DNA from: JAFGXT01 sp963677165
GTDB taxonomy: Bacteria > Verrucomicrobiota > Lentisphaeria > Victivallales > SZUA-371
NCBI GenBank assembly: GCA_963677165.2
Contig: CAXXSX010000002.1
Coordinates: forward strand, 3,720,001 to 3,784,000
Reading direction: 5' to 3'
Length of the DNA stretch: 64,000 nucleotides
Shown: one piece after another, positions 52,850-62,800 of the stretch
Layout: each line of letters begins with the position of its first letter
How positions within the stretch are numbered: the first letter of the stretch is position 1
Notes under the pieces: model-generated
The model's input: only the letters and a program-made list of their open reading frames with translations
Databases searched by the model: none
What the model was told of the DNA's origin: nothing
Made by a program: the position numbers and the translations under genes

Positions 52850-52865
52850 ATTGAATATATCCAAT
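52850..52865. promoter_or_regulatory. Candidate LacI-family operator before the GH42 operon
   Basis: ATTGAATATATCCAAT is a 16-bp palindrome with a single mismatched pair. It lies 129 bases upstream of the GH42 start and 13 bases past the end of the LacI-type gene, a position that fits control of the hydrolase operon. Confidence 0.4.
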
Positions 52866-52874
52866 AAAATTATA

Positions 52875-52889
52875 GCCGTTAAAAACGGC
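52875..52889 (-). terminator. Weak hairpin at the end of the LacI-type gene
   Basis: GCCGTT and AACGGC pair around a 3-base loop, overlapping the regulator's stop codon. On the minus strand TATAATTTTATT follows, which is only a poor U-tract. It may be a weak terminator or attenuator. Confidence 0.3.
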
Positions 52890-53943
52890 GGTCTTTTACC
52901 GAGTCTCCTTCAATAAATTGCATGGATATGATTACTTTGTGTGGTTTTTCCTCGGAATGAGAAAAATTCAGCATTTGAATAAGACGTTGTGCGGCTTTAA
53001 TTCCTATTTGTCGTGGAAAAGGATCAAGATACGTGACTTTAAAAGGGAAAATACCCAGGTAAGGCTGGCCGAAGGTTATTAAACTTATGTCTTCCGGACA
53101 TTTTAGTCCCATTTCCAGCATCACCCGGTCTACAGCAAGGACTGTTGATGCGGTGGGTACAATCAAACCATCTGGAATATCGCCTTGGGAAAACCATTCT
53201 CTCAGGCATTCTGCAATGTCGGTATTTTCGGTGGAAGCGGCATTGGGGCTGATGAAGTGATTCGGGCCGAGCCGATTAATTGTCTCCAGCATAGCTCCCA
53301 TTTTTCTGGATGTCCAGCCATAGATGCGCTCAGGACCATTTATATAGCCTATTTTCTTGTGTCCCCGATCAATCAGGTAACGGGCTGCCAGCATTCCGCC
53401 GGTCAGGTTGTCGGAACCTACAGCGTTGACCGCCAGGTCGTCCCGGTCGGTTGAGATAAATACAGGATTGATTCGGTTTTCCAGTAACTGTTTAATCAGT
53501 TCATCGGAAGGATTTCCTGTGATAAGTACTCCGTCTGCCTTGATGAGCTTCTTAAATATATTGTCGTTTTGTTTTTGATACTTTTCTGCATCTGCTTCCC
53601 AGGTTGAGAGCGTCAGATTTATGTTTCCGATCTCTCCAAAGAAACTTTGAATGCCATTTATTATTTCATTGAAATATTCCAGTGATAGCATATTTTTCTG
53701 TTCTTCCAGGGGACATAGCAGCAGCTCGATATTAAGTAACTTCACTTTGCTTTGAGCAATGGCTGCCGCTTTTTTGTCAATTGACGATGTGTCATAGCCT
53801 AGATGGTTTATCGCTGTAAATACTTTTCTGCGTGTTCGGTCATTAATTTGAACATGACGATTTAGTACACGTGATACTGTGGCTGGAGAAACCCCTGCTG
53901 CTTTTGCTACATCTGACAATGTAATAGATTCTTTAGTTTTCAT
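52879..53943 (-). CDS. LacI-family transcriptional repressor
   Basis: 354 residues. The classical LacI HTH is at the N-terminus: ITLSDVAKAAGVSPATVSRVLN, with a hinge helix region after it. The sensor domain has ADGVLITGNP, NLTGGMLAARYLIDRGHKKIGYINGP, DGLIVPTASTVLAVDRVM and ISLITFGQP. The protein should bind a palindromic operator and let go on binding a sugar, probably a galactoside released by the GH42 enzyme encoded 158 bp downstream. Confidence 0.92.
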   Translation of the reverse strand: MKTKESITLSDVAKAAGVSPATVSRVLNRHVQINDRTRRKVFTAINHLGYDTSSIDKKAAAIAQSKVKLLNIELLLCPLEEQKNMLSLEYFNEIINGIQSFFGEIGNINLTLSTWEADAEKYQKQNDNIFKKLIKADGVLITGNPSDELIKQLLENRINPVFISTDRDDLAVNAVGSDNLTGGMLAARYLIDRGHKKIGYINGPERIYGWTSRKMGAMLETINRLGPNHFISPNAASTENTDIAECLREWFSQGDIPDGLIVPTASTVLAVDRVMLEMGLKCPEDISLITFGQPYLGIFPFKVTYLDPFPRQIGIKAAQRLIQMLNFSHSEEKPHKVIISMQFIEGDSVKDRRF

Positions 53944-54146
53944 GTTTTATGAAAGATTTAAATTTATTTCTGTAATATTTCATTTCTTTACATTTTAATA
54001 TATATTTTATCACAAGTCAATATCTAAACAATAAATTATTTAAAATTATGCAAAAATAAAAAATATTTCAGAAAACTTTCATTTGAAGGTAATGCAAGAA
54101 CACTATCAGTGCAAAAAACTAATCGACTTTTAGCGATACTCGTAAA

Positions 54147-54860
54147 TTAAAATGCGGCGCTGTTGAAACGGCGGAGATGTACGAGGTCAACCGATATCCT
54201 CGGCGGCAGTTTAACCAGATATTCCAACAGGTCGGCTACGTCTTCCGGTTGGATAATCTCTTCCGGATTAAGGTCAGGACGGGACTTTCTAACCATTTCT
54301 GTCGCGACGCCGCCCGGACAGATGACGTGAGCGCGGATCTTGAATTCCCGGCCTTCTTCTGCAAGAACCTTAGTGAGTCCGACCATGCCGTGCTTGCTGG
54401 CGGTGTAAGCTCCCTGATTGGGATACCCCTTAATTCCAACGACAGAAGCAATATTAACAATTGTTCCGCCGTCATTTCCCTTCATCATTTCGAAGGCTGT
54501 TCGTGCACAGAGGAATGCTCCTGTCAAATTGGTGGAAATGACCTTGTTCCAATCTTCAAGAGAGGTTTCAGCCAACGGTTTGAAAATCCCCATTCCGGCG
54601 TTGTTTACCAGAAGATCGATTTTGCCGAATTTTTCTTGCGCCGCCTCAAATAGCTGTGCAACGCTTTGTTCATTCGTTACGTCGGTAATGACCGGTAGTG
54701 CTTTGACTCCTTCGTCTTCGCAGATTTTTGCGACTGCTGAAATTTCAGCTTTGCTTCTTGCTGCGATCACCACATCGTAGCCGATGGATGCCAGTTTTAG
54801 TGCCAATGCTTTGCCGATACCTTTTCCCGCTCCAGTGACAATTGCTGTTTTGTGTGACAT
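54147..54860 (-). CDS. Short-chain dehydrogenase/reductase
   Basis: 237 residues. Rossmann cofactor motif TGAGKGIG, NNAGMGIF, the catalytic Ser in NIASVVGIKG and the YTASK Tyr-Lys pair (Tyr-x3-Lys), and the CPGGVATEM loop. The basic ARSK after the second strand suggests NADP(H). The family reduces keto groups of sugars, fatty acyls or steroids; the substrate is unknown. It lies 28 bp downstream of the MATE gene. Confidence 0.88.
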   Translation of the reverse strand: MSHKTAIVTGAGKGIGKALALKLASIGYDVVIAARSKAEISAVAKICEDEGVKALPVITDVTNEQSVAQLFEAAQEKFGKIDLLVNNAGMGIFKPLAETSLEDWNKVISTNLTGAFLCARTAFEMMKGNDGGTIVNIASVVGIKGYPNQGAYTASKHGMVGLTKVLAEEGREFKIRAHVICPGGVATEMVRKSRPDLNPEEIIQPEDVADLLEYLVKLPPRISVDLVHLRRFNSAAF

Positions 54861-54888
54861 TTTTCTTTTCTTCCCAAATTATATTGAA

Positions 54889-56247
54889 TTATGCTTGATA
54901 ATTGTCTGCCGCTGTTTTCAGGACTTTTTGTACCCAGAAGAACGAAATAATTCCGGTGATTAAATTGGCGATTCCCATACCCCAGAAGACGCCTGTAACA
55001 CCTATTGTTCTGCTGAATATGAATGCCAGCGGAATCGTTAATACAATAAACCTGATAAGTCCCAGCAGTCCAGATGAAAACGGTTTGCCCATGGCATTGA
55101 ACACTGTGCTGGCAATCGTACAAACATGCAGCATTCCTGAAAAAGTTATATTAATATACAGATTGACACAAATCAAGTGGACCACTTCCGGATCATCGCT
55201 GAACCAGCTTGCGACCGGATGTGCCGCAAAAGCGAATATCGCAAGGCAGACCGCGGAATATATCAATGAAAACAGGCAGGACTGTTTCCACGACTTATTG
55301 ACTCGTGAAACAAATTTGCCACCCCAGTTCTGTCCTACAAAAGGGATAAGAATCAGGGCGAGGGCGGCTGGAATGGCATAACAGAAAAACTGGATACGGG
55401 TTCCGGCTCCGACCGAAGCGACTGCTGCTGTGCCGAATGTCGCTGCTGTACCGGTAATAAACCCATTGGATACTGGCTGGAGGACGTTTGTAGCGGCGCT
55501 TGGCAGTGCCACATGCAGGATCTTCTTCCAGGAATCCAGAAGTTCTCGTAAGGTAGGAATTTGGTACGAAATAATCCGGTATTTGAAGATTAGCAGGGAT
55601 AAGGCGAAAATCAGCGTGAACATTCTGGATACAACAGTTGCGATTGCCGCGCCGGTGATGCCCATTTGGGGAAATCCGCACAGACCGAAAATCAACAGCG
55701 GATCAAGAATAATATTGAAAACTACTGCAATACACATTTGAATTGCCGGCAGTACCGTGCTGCCAAGCGAACGAAGAATATGGTTGCTGATCATCGGAAT
55801 GAACATAAAGGCAACGCCGATATACCAGACCGTCATATATTCCCGAATGACCGGAAGCAAAGTATCAGGAGCTCCCAGTGTGCGGAATAGGGGATCAATG
55901 GTAAAATAGCCGGTTACGGCAACAATCCCCACAATGATTACGACCATAATCAGGCTGTCTGTTGCCAGACGTTTTACTTTGTCGTCATCTCCGGTTCCGA
56001 GGGTTCGGGAGATTGCAGAGGTGGCGCCAACTCCTATTCCACGGGCAATACAGATTAATACGGTAATGACTGGAAACGTAAAACTCATGGCGGCAAGAGC
56101 ATGGGTTCCGAGGCGTGACACGAAGTAGGTGTCGGTGAGGTTGAATGCCGACATCGACAAAAATCCCCACAACATTGGCAGAGTTAGTCTTATTAGGTGA
56201 CCGCCAACGCTGCCAGTCGTAAGATCGTATTTTTTTAGATTGCCCAT
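54889..56247 (-). CDS. MATE-family efflux transporter (DinF/NorM-like)
   Basis: 452 residues with twelve hydrophobic segments. Characteristic positions: LTLPMLWGFLSMSAFNLTDTYFVSRLGTHALAA near the N-terminus, then IARGIGVGATSAISRTLG. These proteins export drugs or metabolites using sodium or proton gradients. Nothing in the context shows the substrate. It is followed by the SDR gene and preceded by the small basic protein and its terminator. Confidence 0.9.
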   Translation of the reverse strand: MGNLKKYDLTTGSVGGHLIRLTLPMLWGFLSMSAFNLTDTYFVSRLGTHALAAMSFTFPVITVLICIARGIGVGATSAISRTLGTGDDDKVKRLATDSLIMVVIIVGIVAVTGYFTIDPLFRTLGAPDTLLPVIREYMTVWYIGVAFMFIPMISNHILRSLGSTVLPAIQMCIAVVFNIILDPLLIFGLCGFPQMGITGAAIATVVSRMFTLIFALSLLIFKYRIISYQIPTLRELLDSWKKILHVALPSAATNVLQPVSNGFITGTAATFGTAAVASVGAGTRIQFFCYAIPAALALILIPFVGQNWGGKFVSRVNKSWKQSCLFSLIYSAVCLAIFAFAAHPVASWFSDDPEVVHLICVNLYINITFSGMLHVCTIASTVFNAMGKPFSSGLLGLIRFIVLTIPLAFIFSRTIGVTGVFWGMGIANLITGIISFFWVQKVLKTAADNYQA

Positions 56248-56277
56248 GGTTCTACAATACTCTCAAAATATATAATA

Positions 56278-56308
56278 AAAAAGGACTAACGGCAAATACC
56301 GTCAGTCC
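56278..56308 (-). terminator. Rho-independent terminator of the small basic protein gene
   Basis: GGACTAACGG (56283-56292) pairs with CCGTCAGTCC (56299-56308) with one G-T-type position; on the minus strand CTTTTTT follows. It lies 31 bases past the stop of the 34-residue gene. Confidence 0.8.
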
Positions 56309-56338
56309 CCGTGATTTTGCTCTGATATGCAAACCGAA

Positions 56339-56443
56339 TTATTTCTTCTTGGCTTTGATAGCTACCTGAATTTCGGCTTTTTTTCTTGCCACGTATGCCT
56401 TGCGGCGGCGACGTTTCTGCATTTTATTAAGCTGCTGACCCAT
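56339..56443 (-). CDS. 34-residue highly basic protein (ribosome-associated type?)
   Basis: Encodes 34 residues beginning MGQQLNKMQKRRRRK, with 16 Lys/Arg. AAAGGAG lies 8 bases before the ATG and a good terminator follows, so it is a complete single-gene unit. The size and composition resemble tiny ribosomal proteins, and I recall similar MGQQ-start proteins in other PVC bacteria. That recollection is not verified here. An RNA-binding role is inferred from charge alone. Confidence 0.65.
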   Translation of the reverse strand: MGQQLNKMQKRRRRKAYVARKKAEIQVAIKAKKK

Positions 56444-56672
56444 GTGTCAGACTCCTTTCTAATGATTAAAGTTATACAATCCAAAGTCATTAAAATTACT
56501 CTTATTTATCATTAATTCAAATGAAATCGCGTTTTTTTCTGTGAAAAGGCTCAAGATGTTGGCTGGACGCCGTGTAATAATTATTGCTTTTTACACTTTG
56601 TCATTGTGTTGAAAATAGAGTATATTAAATCAATCTTATAAATATTTAATGGATTTCATAAGGTGTTATGAT

Positions 56673-57311
56673 ATGGGGCTGAAAGAGGCAGATATTCAGA
56701 CTGGAGGCAAGGAAAAGTTCGCGGAAGTGTTTGAGGATCCGCTGGCTGGAAAAATTGGTTGGGATTCTATTCAAAAAATATGCCGTGCTAAACTTGTTTC
56801 TCATCGGATTTGTGATAAAACTTCAGGGCCGGACAGGCTTGTTATGGTTCCCACAAATATATTTAAATTATTTGCTGTATTTCTAGCGGTGATTCCCTTA
56901 TTTCCATATGCGATATTATTCTCCAAATCAGAAATACCATCAGGTGTACTTGTGATGTTAATTTGTGCCCCGTTTGTGTCAGTTTTCCTGGCAATAATAA
57001 TGAAATACTGTTCTCTTCATCGTATATGGGATCATAATGTGGGATTATTTTGGATGGGAAACGGAAGGATTGGACCCTTGGAAGCTTCAAAAAGTATTTT
57101 TTATAGAAAGGAGCCTTTACTGTTGGAACAAATTCATGCTTTACAGTTTATTCAAGTATCAATGCAATTTTATGAGTTGAACATGGTGCTGAATAATGGT
57201 GATAGGGTCAACATTATTGATCATGATAACCGTAAAATTTTACATGAAGATGCCGTTAATATTGCAAAATTTCTTGGTGTGCCGGTTTGGGATGCGGTTT
57301 TTAGTGTATGA
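56673..57311 (+). CDS. Tandem paralogous membrane protein, copy 1
   Basis: 212 residues from the ATG at 56673, which has AAGGTG upstream (56649 is a longer alternative). Two membrane segments (residues ~70-115) lie between a soluble N-terminal part (KFAEVFEDPLAGKIGWD) and a C-terminal domain (RIWDHNVGLFWMGNGRI, IHALQFI, YELNMVLNNGDRVNIIDHDN, DAVNIAKFLGVPVWDAVF). I know no function for this family. It is the most diverged of three tandem copies; arrays like this occur for immunity proteins, but no toxin is seen here. Confidence 0.7.
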   Translation: MGLKEADIQTGGKEKFAEVFEDPLAGKIGWDSIQKICRAKLVSHRICDKTSGPDRLVMVPTNIFKLFAVFLAVIPLFPYAILFSKSEIPSGVLVMLICAPFVSVFLAIIMKYCSLHRIWDHNVGLFWMGNGRIGPLEASKSIFYRKEPLLLEQIHALQFIQVSMQFYELNMVLNNGDRVNIIDHDNRKILHEDAVNIAKFLGVPVWDAVFSV

Positions 57312-57332
57312 TATGGAAAAGGAGTTAGGGGA

Positions 57333-58082
57333 ATGTTTGGTTTCCAGAAAAGATGGTATGAAAAAAATAGGAAAGAAGCAGAAGAGTGGGCTGAGTTTTT
57401 TGAGGATTCGCTTGCCGCAGAGATAGATTGGTTTCCCGCGAAGTCATCGGGCTGTAAAGCGCTAAGTCATATTCTTCGAAGAAATCTCGCATATTCAGAT
57501 CGGCTGGAATTCAGACCGACAGGAATGTATTTATCATTTTGTCTTGGCAGTGTAATATTTGGAGGTTTTATTCTTTGGCTTATTCCAATGGATTTTTCGA
57601 AAGTTGTTAGATTTGAGACAATTGAAACGATTCCTTTTTTTATTGGAGCTGGTTTTATCATATTTGGCATAATAAGATTTCTATTGAGGTGTAGAAATCG
57701 GATATTTGACTGTGACGTTGGATATTATTGGATTGGAAAACAAAATATTTGTGGTCTCGACTTCCCTTATGACGAGAATACAACGAAGCCACCGGTAAGT
57801 ATCAGTAATATTCACGCAATACAGCTTGTTTCTGAAAAGTGTGGTAGTGACAATGACAGATATAATAGTTATGAACTTAATCTGGTGCTGAAAAATGGTA
57901 AACGAATTAATGTTGTTGATCATGCAGATTTAAGAGCAATTCGTGATGATGCGAAAAGACTGGCCGATTTTATTAGTGTACCGGTTTGGGATGTTATTGT
58001 TGGAGGAAAGAAGTATATTCCTTATGGCTTGAAAAATAAAGATATTAAATCATGCGATAATGATCATCAGAAAAAGGAATGA
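57333..58082 (+). CDS. Tandem paralogous membrane protein, copy 2
   Basis: 249 residues; AAGGAG upstream. It shares with its neighbours the N-terminal AEEWAEFFEDSLAAEIDWFP, two membrane segments, and the C-terminal RIFDCDVGYYWIGK, IHAIQLVSE, YELNLVLKNGKRINVVDH, IRDDAKRLADFISVPVWDV. A 25-residue charged tail after the conserved end is unique to this copy. Starts 22 bp after copy 1. Confidence 0.72.
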   Translation: MFGFQKRWYEKNRKEAEEWAEFFEDSLAAEIDWFPAKSSGCKALSHILRRNLAYSDRLEFRPTGMYLSFCLGSVIFGGFILWLIPMDFSKVVRFETIETIPFFIGAGFIIFGIIRFLLRCRNRIFDCDVGYYWIGKQNICGLDFPYDENTTKPPVSISNIHAIQLVSEKCGSDNDRYNSYELNLVLKNGKRINVVDHADLRAIRDDAKRLADFISVPVWDVIVGGKKYIPYGLKNKDIKSCDNDHQKKE

Positions 58083-58160
58083 ATATTTTAGAATATATCA
58101 TTGGGTGAATTTTGCCTTCTTGAAGTGTATACTTTATAAATAATGTGAAAGGACGAGGCT

Positions 58161-58847
58161 ATGAAATTTAAGTTTATTGAAAAGCTGAAGCAACTGAGCA
58201 ACATGAGACAGCGGAATCCTCAGGAATGGGGAGAGGTTTTTCATGATCCAGTGGCGAAGGAAACTCAATGGCATCCGGTGAAGAGGGGAGGGGCTAGCTT
58301 TGGAACTCATAAACTGCTGGATGATCCACAATTTCCAGAACGGCTGGAATTTAAGCCGACTTTGGGGTATAAACTGTTCTGCGGATTATTTACCGTGATA
58401 GGTCTTAGTTTGATCGTAGGTTTTAGTATTTCAATGCTAAAGGCAAAACATCCTGATATGGGAATGCTTTTTCCGATTGTTTTCGGGCTGATTTTTGCTA
58501 CTGTTGGTATTGCTATATTTAAGTTTGGCGGGAAAAGTAGGGTATTTGACCATGACGCAGGATTTTTCTGGATCGGAAAAAGAGATTTCAGAGAACTTAA
58601 TTATCGTGAAATAGATGATCCCAAAAAGTCTCCGGTAAAGCTTGACCGGATTCACGCGCTTCAACTTATCTCTGAACGCTGTAGTTCAAAGAATGGTTCA
58701 TATTTAAGCTATGAACTTAATCTGGTGCTTGATGACGGCAGCCGAATTAACGTTGTCGATCATGGAAACCTGAAGTTGATTAGGAATGATGCCGAGAAAT
58801 TGTCGGAATTTCTTGATGTTCCGATATGGGATGCAATTGACGGATAA
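58161..58847 (+). CDS. Tandem paralogous membrane protein, copy 3
   Basis: 228 residues; AAAGGA upstream. The conserved pattern is clearest in this copy: PQEWGEVFHDPVAKETQWHPV, membrane segments with GLFTVIGLSLIVGF and GLIFATVGIAIFKF, then RVFDHDAGFFWIGK, IHALQLISERC, YELNLVLDDGSRINVVDHGN, DAEKLSEFLDVPIWDA. The repeated xxVVDHGN...VPxWDA ending suggests a compact binding domain facing the cytoplasm or periplasm. Function unknown. Confidence 0.72.
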   Translation: MKFKFIEKLKQLSNMRQRNPQEWGEVFHDPVAKETQWHPVKRGGASFGTHKLLDDPQFPERLEFKPTLGYKLFCGLFTVIGLSLIVGFSISMLKAKHPDMGMLFPIVFGLIFATVGIAIFKFGGKSRVFDHDAGFFWIGKRDFRELNYREIDDPKKSPVKLDRIHALQLISERCSSKNGSYLSYELNLVLDDGSRINVVDHGNLKLIRNDAEKLSEFLDVPIWDAIDG

Positions 58848-58864
58848 AGTAAAGTAATGTGTGT

Positions 58865-59616
58865 TTACTCTTTTTCCGCCGTAGAGGAACCCTTTTTTAG
58901 TGAAAACTCATAAACATAATAAGAGTTTACTGATTCACATGGTAAAAATAACTTGAATATTGTTTGCACAAAAAACTTAAAACCTTTAAACTTTGATTTC
59001 TTAAAAAACAAATAACGATGAAAATTTAGTTCGGAACGTCTGGCTAATTCAACCGCATTGGTTGGAGTGATCCAGCAGGTGTGTTCAAGCAAAACCATAT
59101 GTGGTGATTTGAAAAAATTCTTCAAGAAAGACACCAGAAAAAAGGGATTCGGAGTTGTGGCTATCAGTTTTCCTTCCGGATTTAAATGTCGTTTAGCAAA
59201 TTCAAGTAATTTTTTAGGATTATCGACATGTTCCAGAACGTCTCCCATTAAAACAATGTCAAATTTTTCTCCAAGATAATCATCAGATGTAGCGTCCATA
59301 AATTTGATATTAAAACCTTTCTGGTTCAAGTAATCAACCATTTTTTCATCAATATCAACACCAACGCAATAGGATGCAAGTTTCTTTATCTCATTGTGTT
59401 TCCAGTCTTCTGAATCAATATGTTCAATATTATGTTCACACACTCCTATGTCCAGAACTCTTTTATTCTTTATCTCTTTATCTCTTTATCTCTATACTCA
59501 AAATAAGTTCCATCCATGACCAATCTATTCGTTCTGAGATAATCATAAATCTTTTTCCCGTATTCCGGACTAAAACAACCATTCGCTTTATCTTTGGTCC
59601 AATCTAAATCAGTCAT
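58865..59616 (-). pseudogene. SAM-dependent methyltransferase split by an octanucleotide repeat (candidate phase-variable gene)
   Basis: An ATG at 59616 with AAGGA upstream opens a frame of 48 codons (MTDLDWTKDKANG...) that stops at 59470 inside an AGAGATAA repeat. A second frame continues to 58865: KRVLDIGVCEHNI (SAM motif I), VGVDIDEKMVDYL, DIVLMGDVLEHV, GKLIATTPNP, a class I methyltransferase of the sugar/small-molecule type. No start codon precedes motif I in the second frame. Loss of one 8-bp unit (or gain of two) joins the two frames without a stop, giving an estimated ~250-residue enzyme. As sequenced the gene is off. Confidence 0.82.
59467..59493. repeat. Octanucleotide repeat (AGAGATAA) in the methyltransferase gene
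   Basis: Three full copies plus a partial one (27 bp) of AGAGATAA on the minus strand, after codon 42 of the methyltransferase. The period is not a multiple of three, so slippage changes the reading frame. Confidence 0.93.
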
Positions 59617-59837
59617 ATTGGATTCCTTTTTGTAATATTTTTATAAACACGCCCACGAATATAAAACTTTTGATTGTTGTTTTCAAGCTGGTTCATAGAA
59701 ACAATTATTACTTTTGATCAATGTCTCTGCTGTGCCTGATTTCTATCAGGAAAGGATATTGACATTTCATTGTTTACGGGGCATATTTAACAGACTGATC
59801 GATAATATACCTTAATTCACATTAAAGGGGATGGAAT

Positions 59838-62800
59838 ATGTTTGGACTGTTCAGAAAACTGCTTGCCGCAAGCTGCATAGCGTTATTGATGACCGGAACC
59901 GCTCTGATTGCCGCAGAGAAAGCCAATGTTGATGGAAAAAAAGTCAAAGGCATATTGTGTGATCGTGACGCGACCATCAAGACTGCTGTCGGAGTTACCC
60001 GAGTAAAATATCCCGATGCCGACTCCGTGCTGGTTAACGACACTGAATACTGCCGTTATAATCCTGATGGAACTTCCGTGACGATTGACGATTGTTACGA
60101 GAAAATCCTGACCGAAAAAGGTAAACGTAACTACCAGACTTTGACATTCTGGTTTATGGTGCCGTTTTCTACTGTTGAAATTGATTGTCTTGAGATTATT
60201 CGTCCAGATGGAACGATTGTTCCGATTGACGCGGAAAAGAATTCCAAGGTGATGATCAGTCCCGGACAGATGAGTTCAAATATTTATAATCCGAATAATA
60301 AAATCAAAACGGTACTGGTGCCGGGGCTTCAGGTCGGTGATATGCTGCATTACCGGTATCGCCGAATCGCGCTTAAAACCCGGGTACCGGATTCCTGGTG
60401 CGAATATTTTACCCTCCAGTCAACCAGTCCGATTGTCCGTTACCGGGTGGTTGTTGATGCGCCGAAAGAACTCCCATTGCAGTCGATTGTTGTTAAGGAC
60501 GAAGTAAAAGGTTCTATGACTTATAAAAAGTCAGAGAAGGACGGACGTATTATTTATGACTGGCTGGCGATCAATGTGCCGCGTATTTTCGAAGAGCCTG
60601 GAATGCCGGCGTATTATACCGTCGTTCAACGGGTACTGGTTAGTACTTTTCCTGATTGGAAAGCGATTTCCCGCTGGTACTGGGATATATCGAAGTCCCA
60701 TCTAGCCAAAACAACTCCGGCAATGAAAGCCAAGGTTGAAGAACTGGTAAAAGGAATCACCGATCCGGTGAAAAAGATCAACGCGATTTTCCAGTTTGTT
60801 TCCAACGATATTCGTTATATGGGAATTACGACAGAAAAAGAGGCTCCGGGATATGAACCGCATGATGTGAATATTACTTTTGATAATAAGTATGGCGTTT
60901 GTCGTGACAAGGCGGCGTTGCTTGCAGCTATGCTGAGAATTGCCGGTTTCAACGCGTTTCCCGTACTGTTTTATCAGGGGCCCAAGAAGGACAAAGAGGT
61001 TCCCAATAACTATTTTAATCATGCTATCACCTGCGTAAAGATGCCGGATGGAAAATATATGCTGATGGATTCCACTGATGAATCAACTCGTGATATTTTC
61101 CCGTCTTACCTGTGTGATAAGAGTTATCTGGTCGCTACGCCGGAAGGAGAGACGCTGTTGGTGTCTGATGTTATTCCGGTCAAGAAAAATCTGGTCAATA
61201 TTAAAACCTATGGTAATATTGACGCGAACGGTACCCTTACAGCCAAAGCCGAAATTCAATTCAACGGGATCAACGACAGTATTTATCGCGGGGCATTTAT
61301 GCGCTGGAAGCCGGAAAAGCGTTTCAACTTTTTTGCTGGACGGATCAAACGGGCTGTTCCTGGAGCCGAACTCAAGTCGCTGCGTATTTTTCCTGACCAG
61401 TTAAATAATACAAAATTTAAACTGCGGGCTGAATTATCGTTCCAGGTTAAGAATTTCCCGATATCCGGAGACAATACCAAGATGATGAATCTGCCGTGGA
61501 TCGGAACACAGTTCGGTGCGGTAAACTTTATTCTTAGTAATACCGGGCTTGCCAAACGCCGTTTCCCTATGAAATTATTTTCAACTTGTGGCGCTGCTGA
61601 GAAGTTCAGAATAACCATGGATGATCCCGGTAAGGTTATTTCTATTCCCGAGTATAAACCGATAAATAATCCGGATATGGAATGGAAACAAAGTGTGAAA
61701 GTCGATAAAAACGTACTGGTCGGAACAAGTGAGTTTCTGTTGAAAACCATGGAAATTTCACCCAAACAGTATCTGGTGCTTAAGCAGTCGCTTAAGGATA
61801 TTGAATATTCCCGCCGTAAAATGCCTATATTCCGTTCCACTGGACTGCTTGCCGGTGCCGACGCGGTAATTCTTGATAAAAATATCCGGTTTAACGTTGC
61901 CGCGGATGGTTCCGTTACCCGTATCGATAAAGTGAAACAGCAGATATTAACTTATGGTGGAAAAAAAGAACATTCCGAGCTGAAATTTCGCTATAATCCT
62001 TCGTTTGAGACAGTGAAACTTAAATTGGCGACAGTCACTACTCCTGATGGAAAAGTGAAAAAGATCAAGCCGGAGGAAATTAATATCATGGATGCTGGCT
62101 GGGTTGGGTCCGCACCTCGCTATCCGGCGGAAAAGGTTATGGTTGCCAGTCTTCCCGGAGTGGATAAGGGATGCGTGATTGATTACGAAGTCGAAAGGGT
62201 GACTAAAAAGCGTCCTTTTGTATCGCTTATTGGAGTGTTTCGGGAAATGGAGCCGATCTTGAAGAAGACGATAAGCATCAGCCTGGACAAGAATGTTGCC
62301 GACCATTTGAAAACAATCAATGCTGATGCGGTTTCATACAGCGAGTCCGAAGAAAATGGACGTCTGGTGAAATCATGGAGTATTGCCAATCAAAAGAAGA
62401 TTCCCGATGAGATCGAGTTGCCACCTTTCTGGTTGTGTGGACCATCCGTTTATGTGTCAGACGGAAATTGGAAGGAATATGCTGCAAAGATTAAATCTGT
62501 TATGGATAAGGCTGCTGAAGTTTCCGAAAAATGTGTGGAAGTGAGTCGTAAACTGACTACGAAAGCCGGATCGGATGCCGAAAAGATTCGATTGATTCGC
62601 GATTATATTGCGGAAAATATCCGGGCTGCTGGACCGAATTTCGAATCACTGCCGTTGTTGGCGATTACTCCGGCAGATCGAACTCTGGCCGATGCCTATG
62701 GAAATTCTGCTGACCGGGCAATTGTTTATTATGCGATGTTAAAAGCTGTGGGATTCAAGCCTGAGTTTGTACTTACGTTTGGTATGCCTCCCGTCGAAGA

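Noticed and set aside
57681..57923. Minus-strand reading frames inside the tandem membrane-protein genes
   Set aside because: They are shadows of the plus-strand genes, with no ribosome site and no conserved features.
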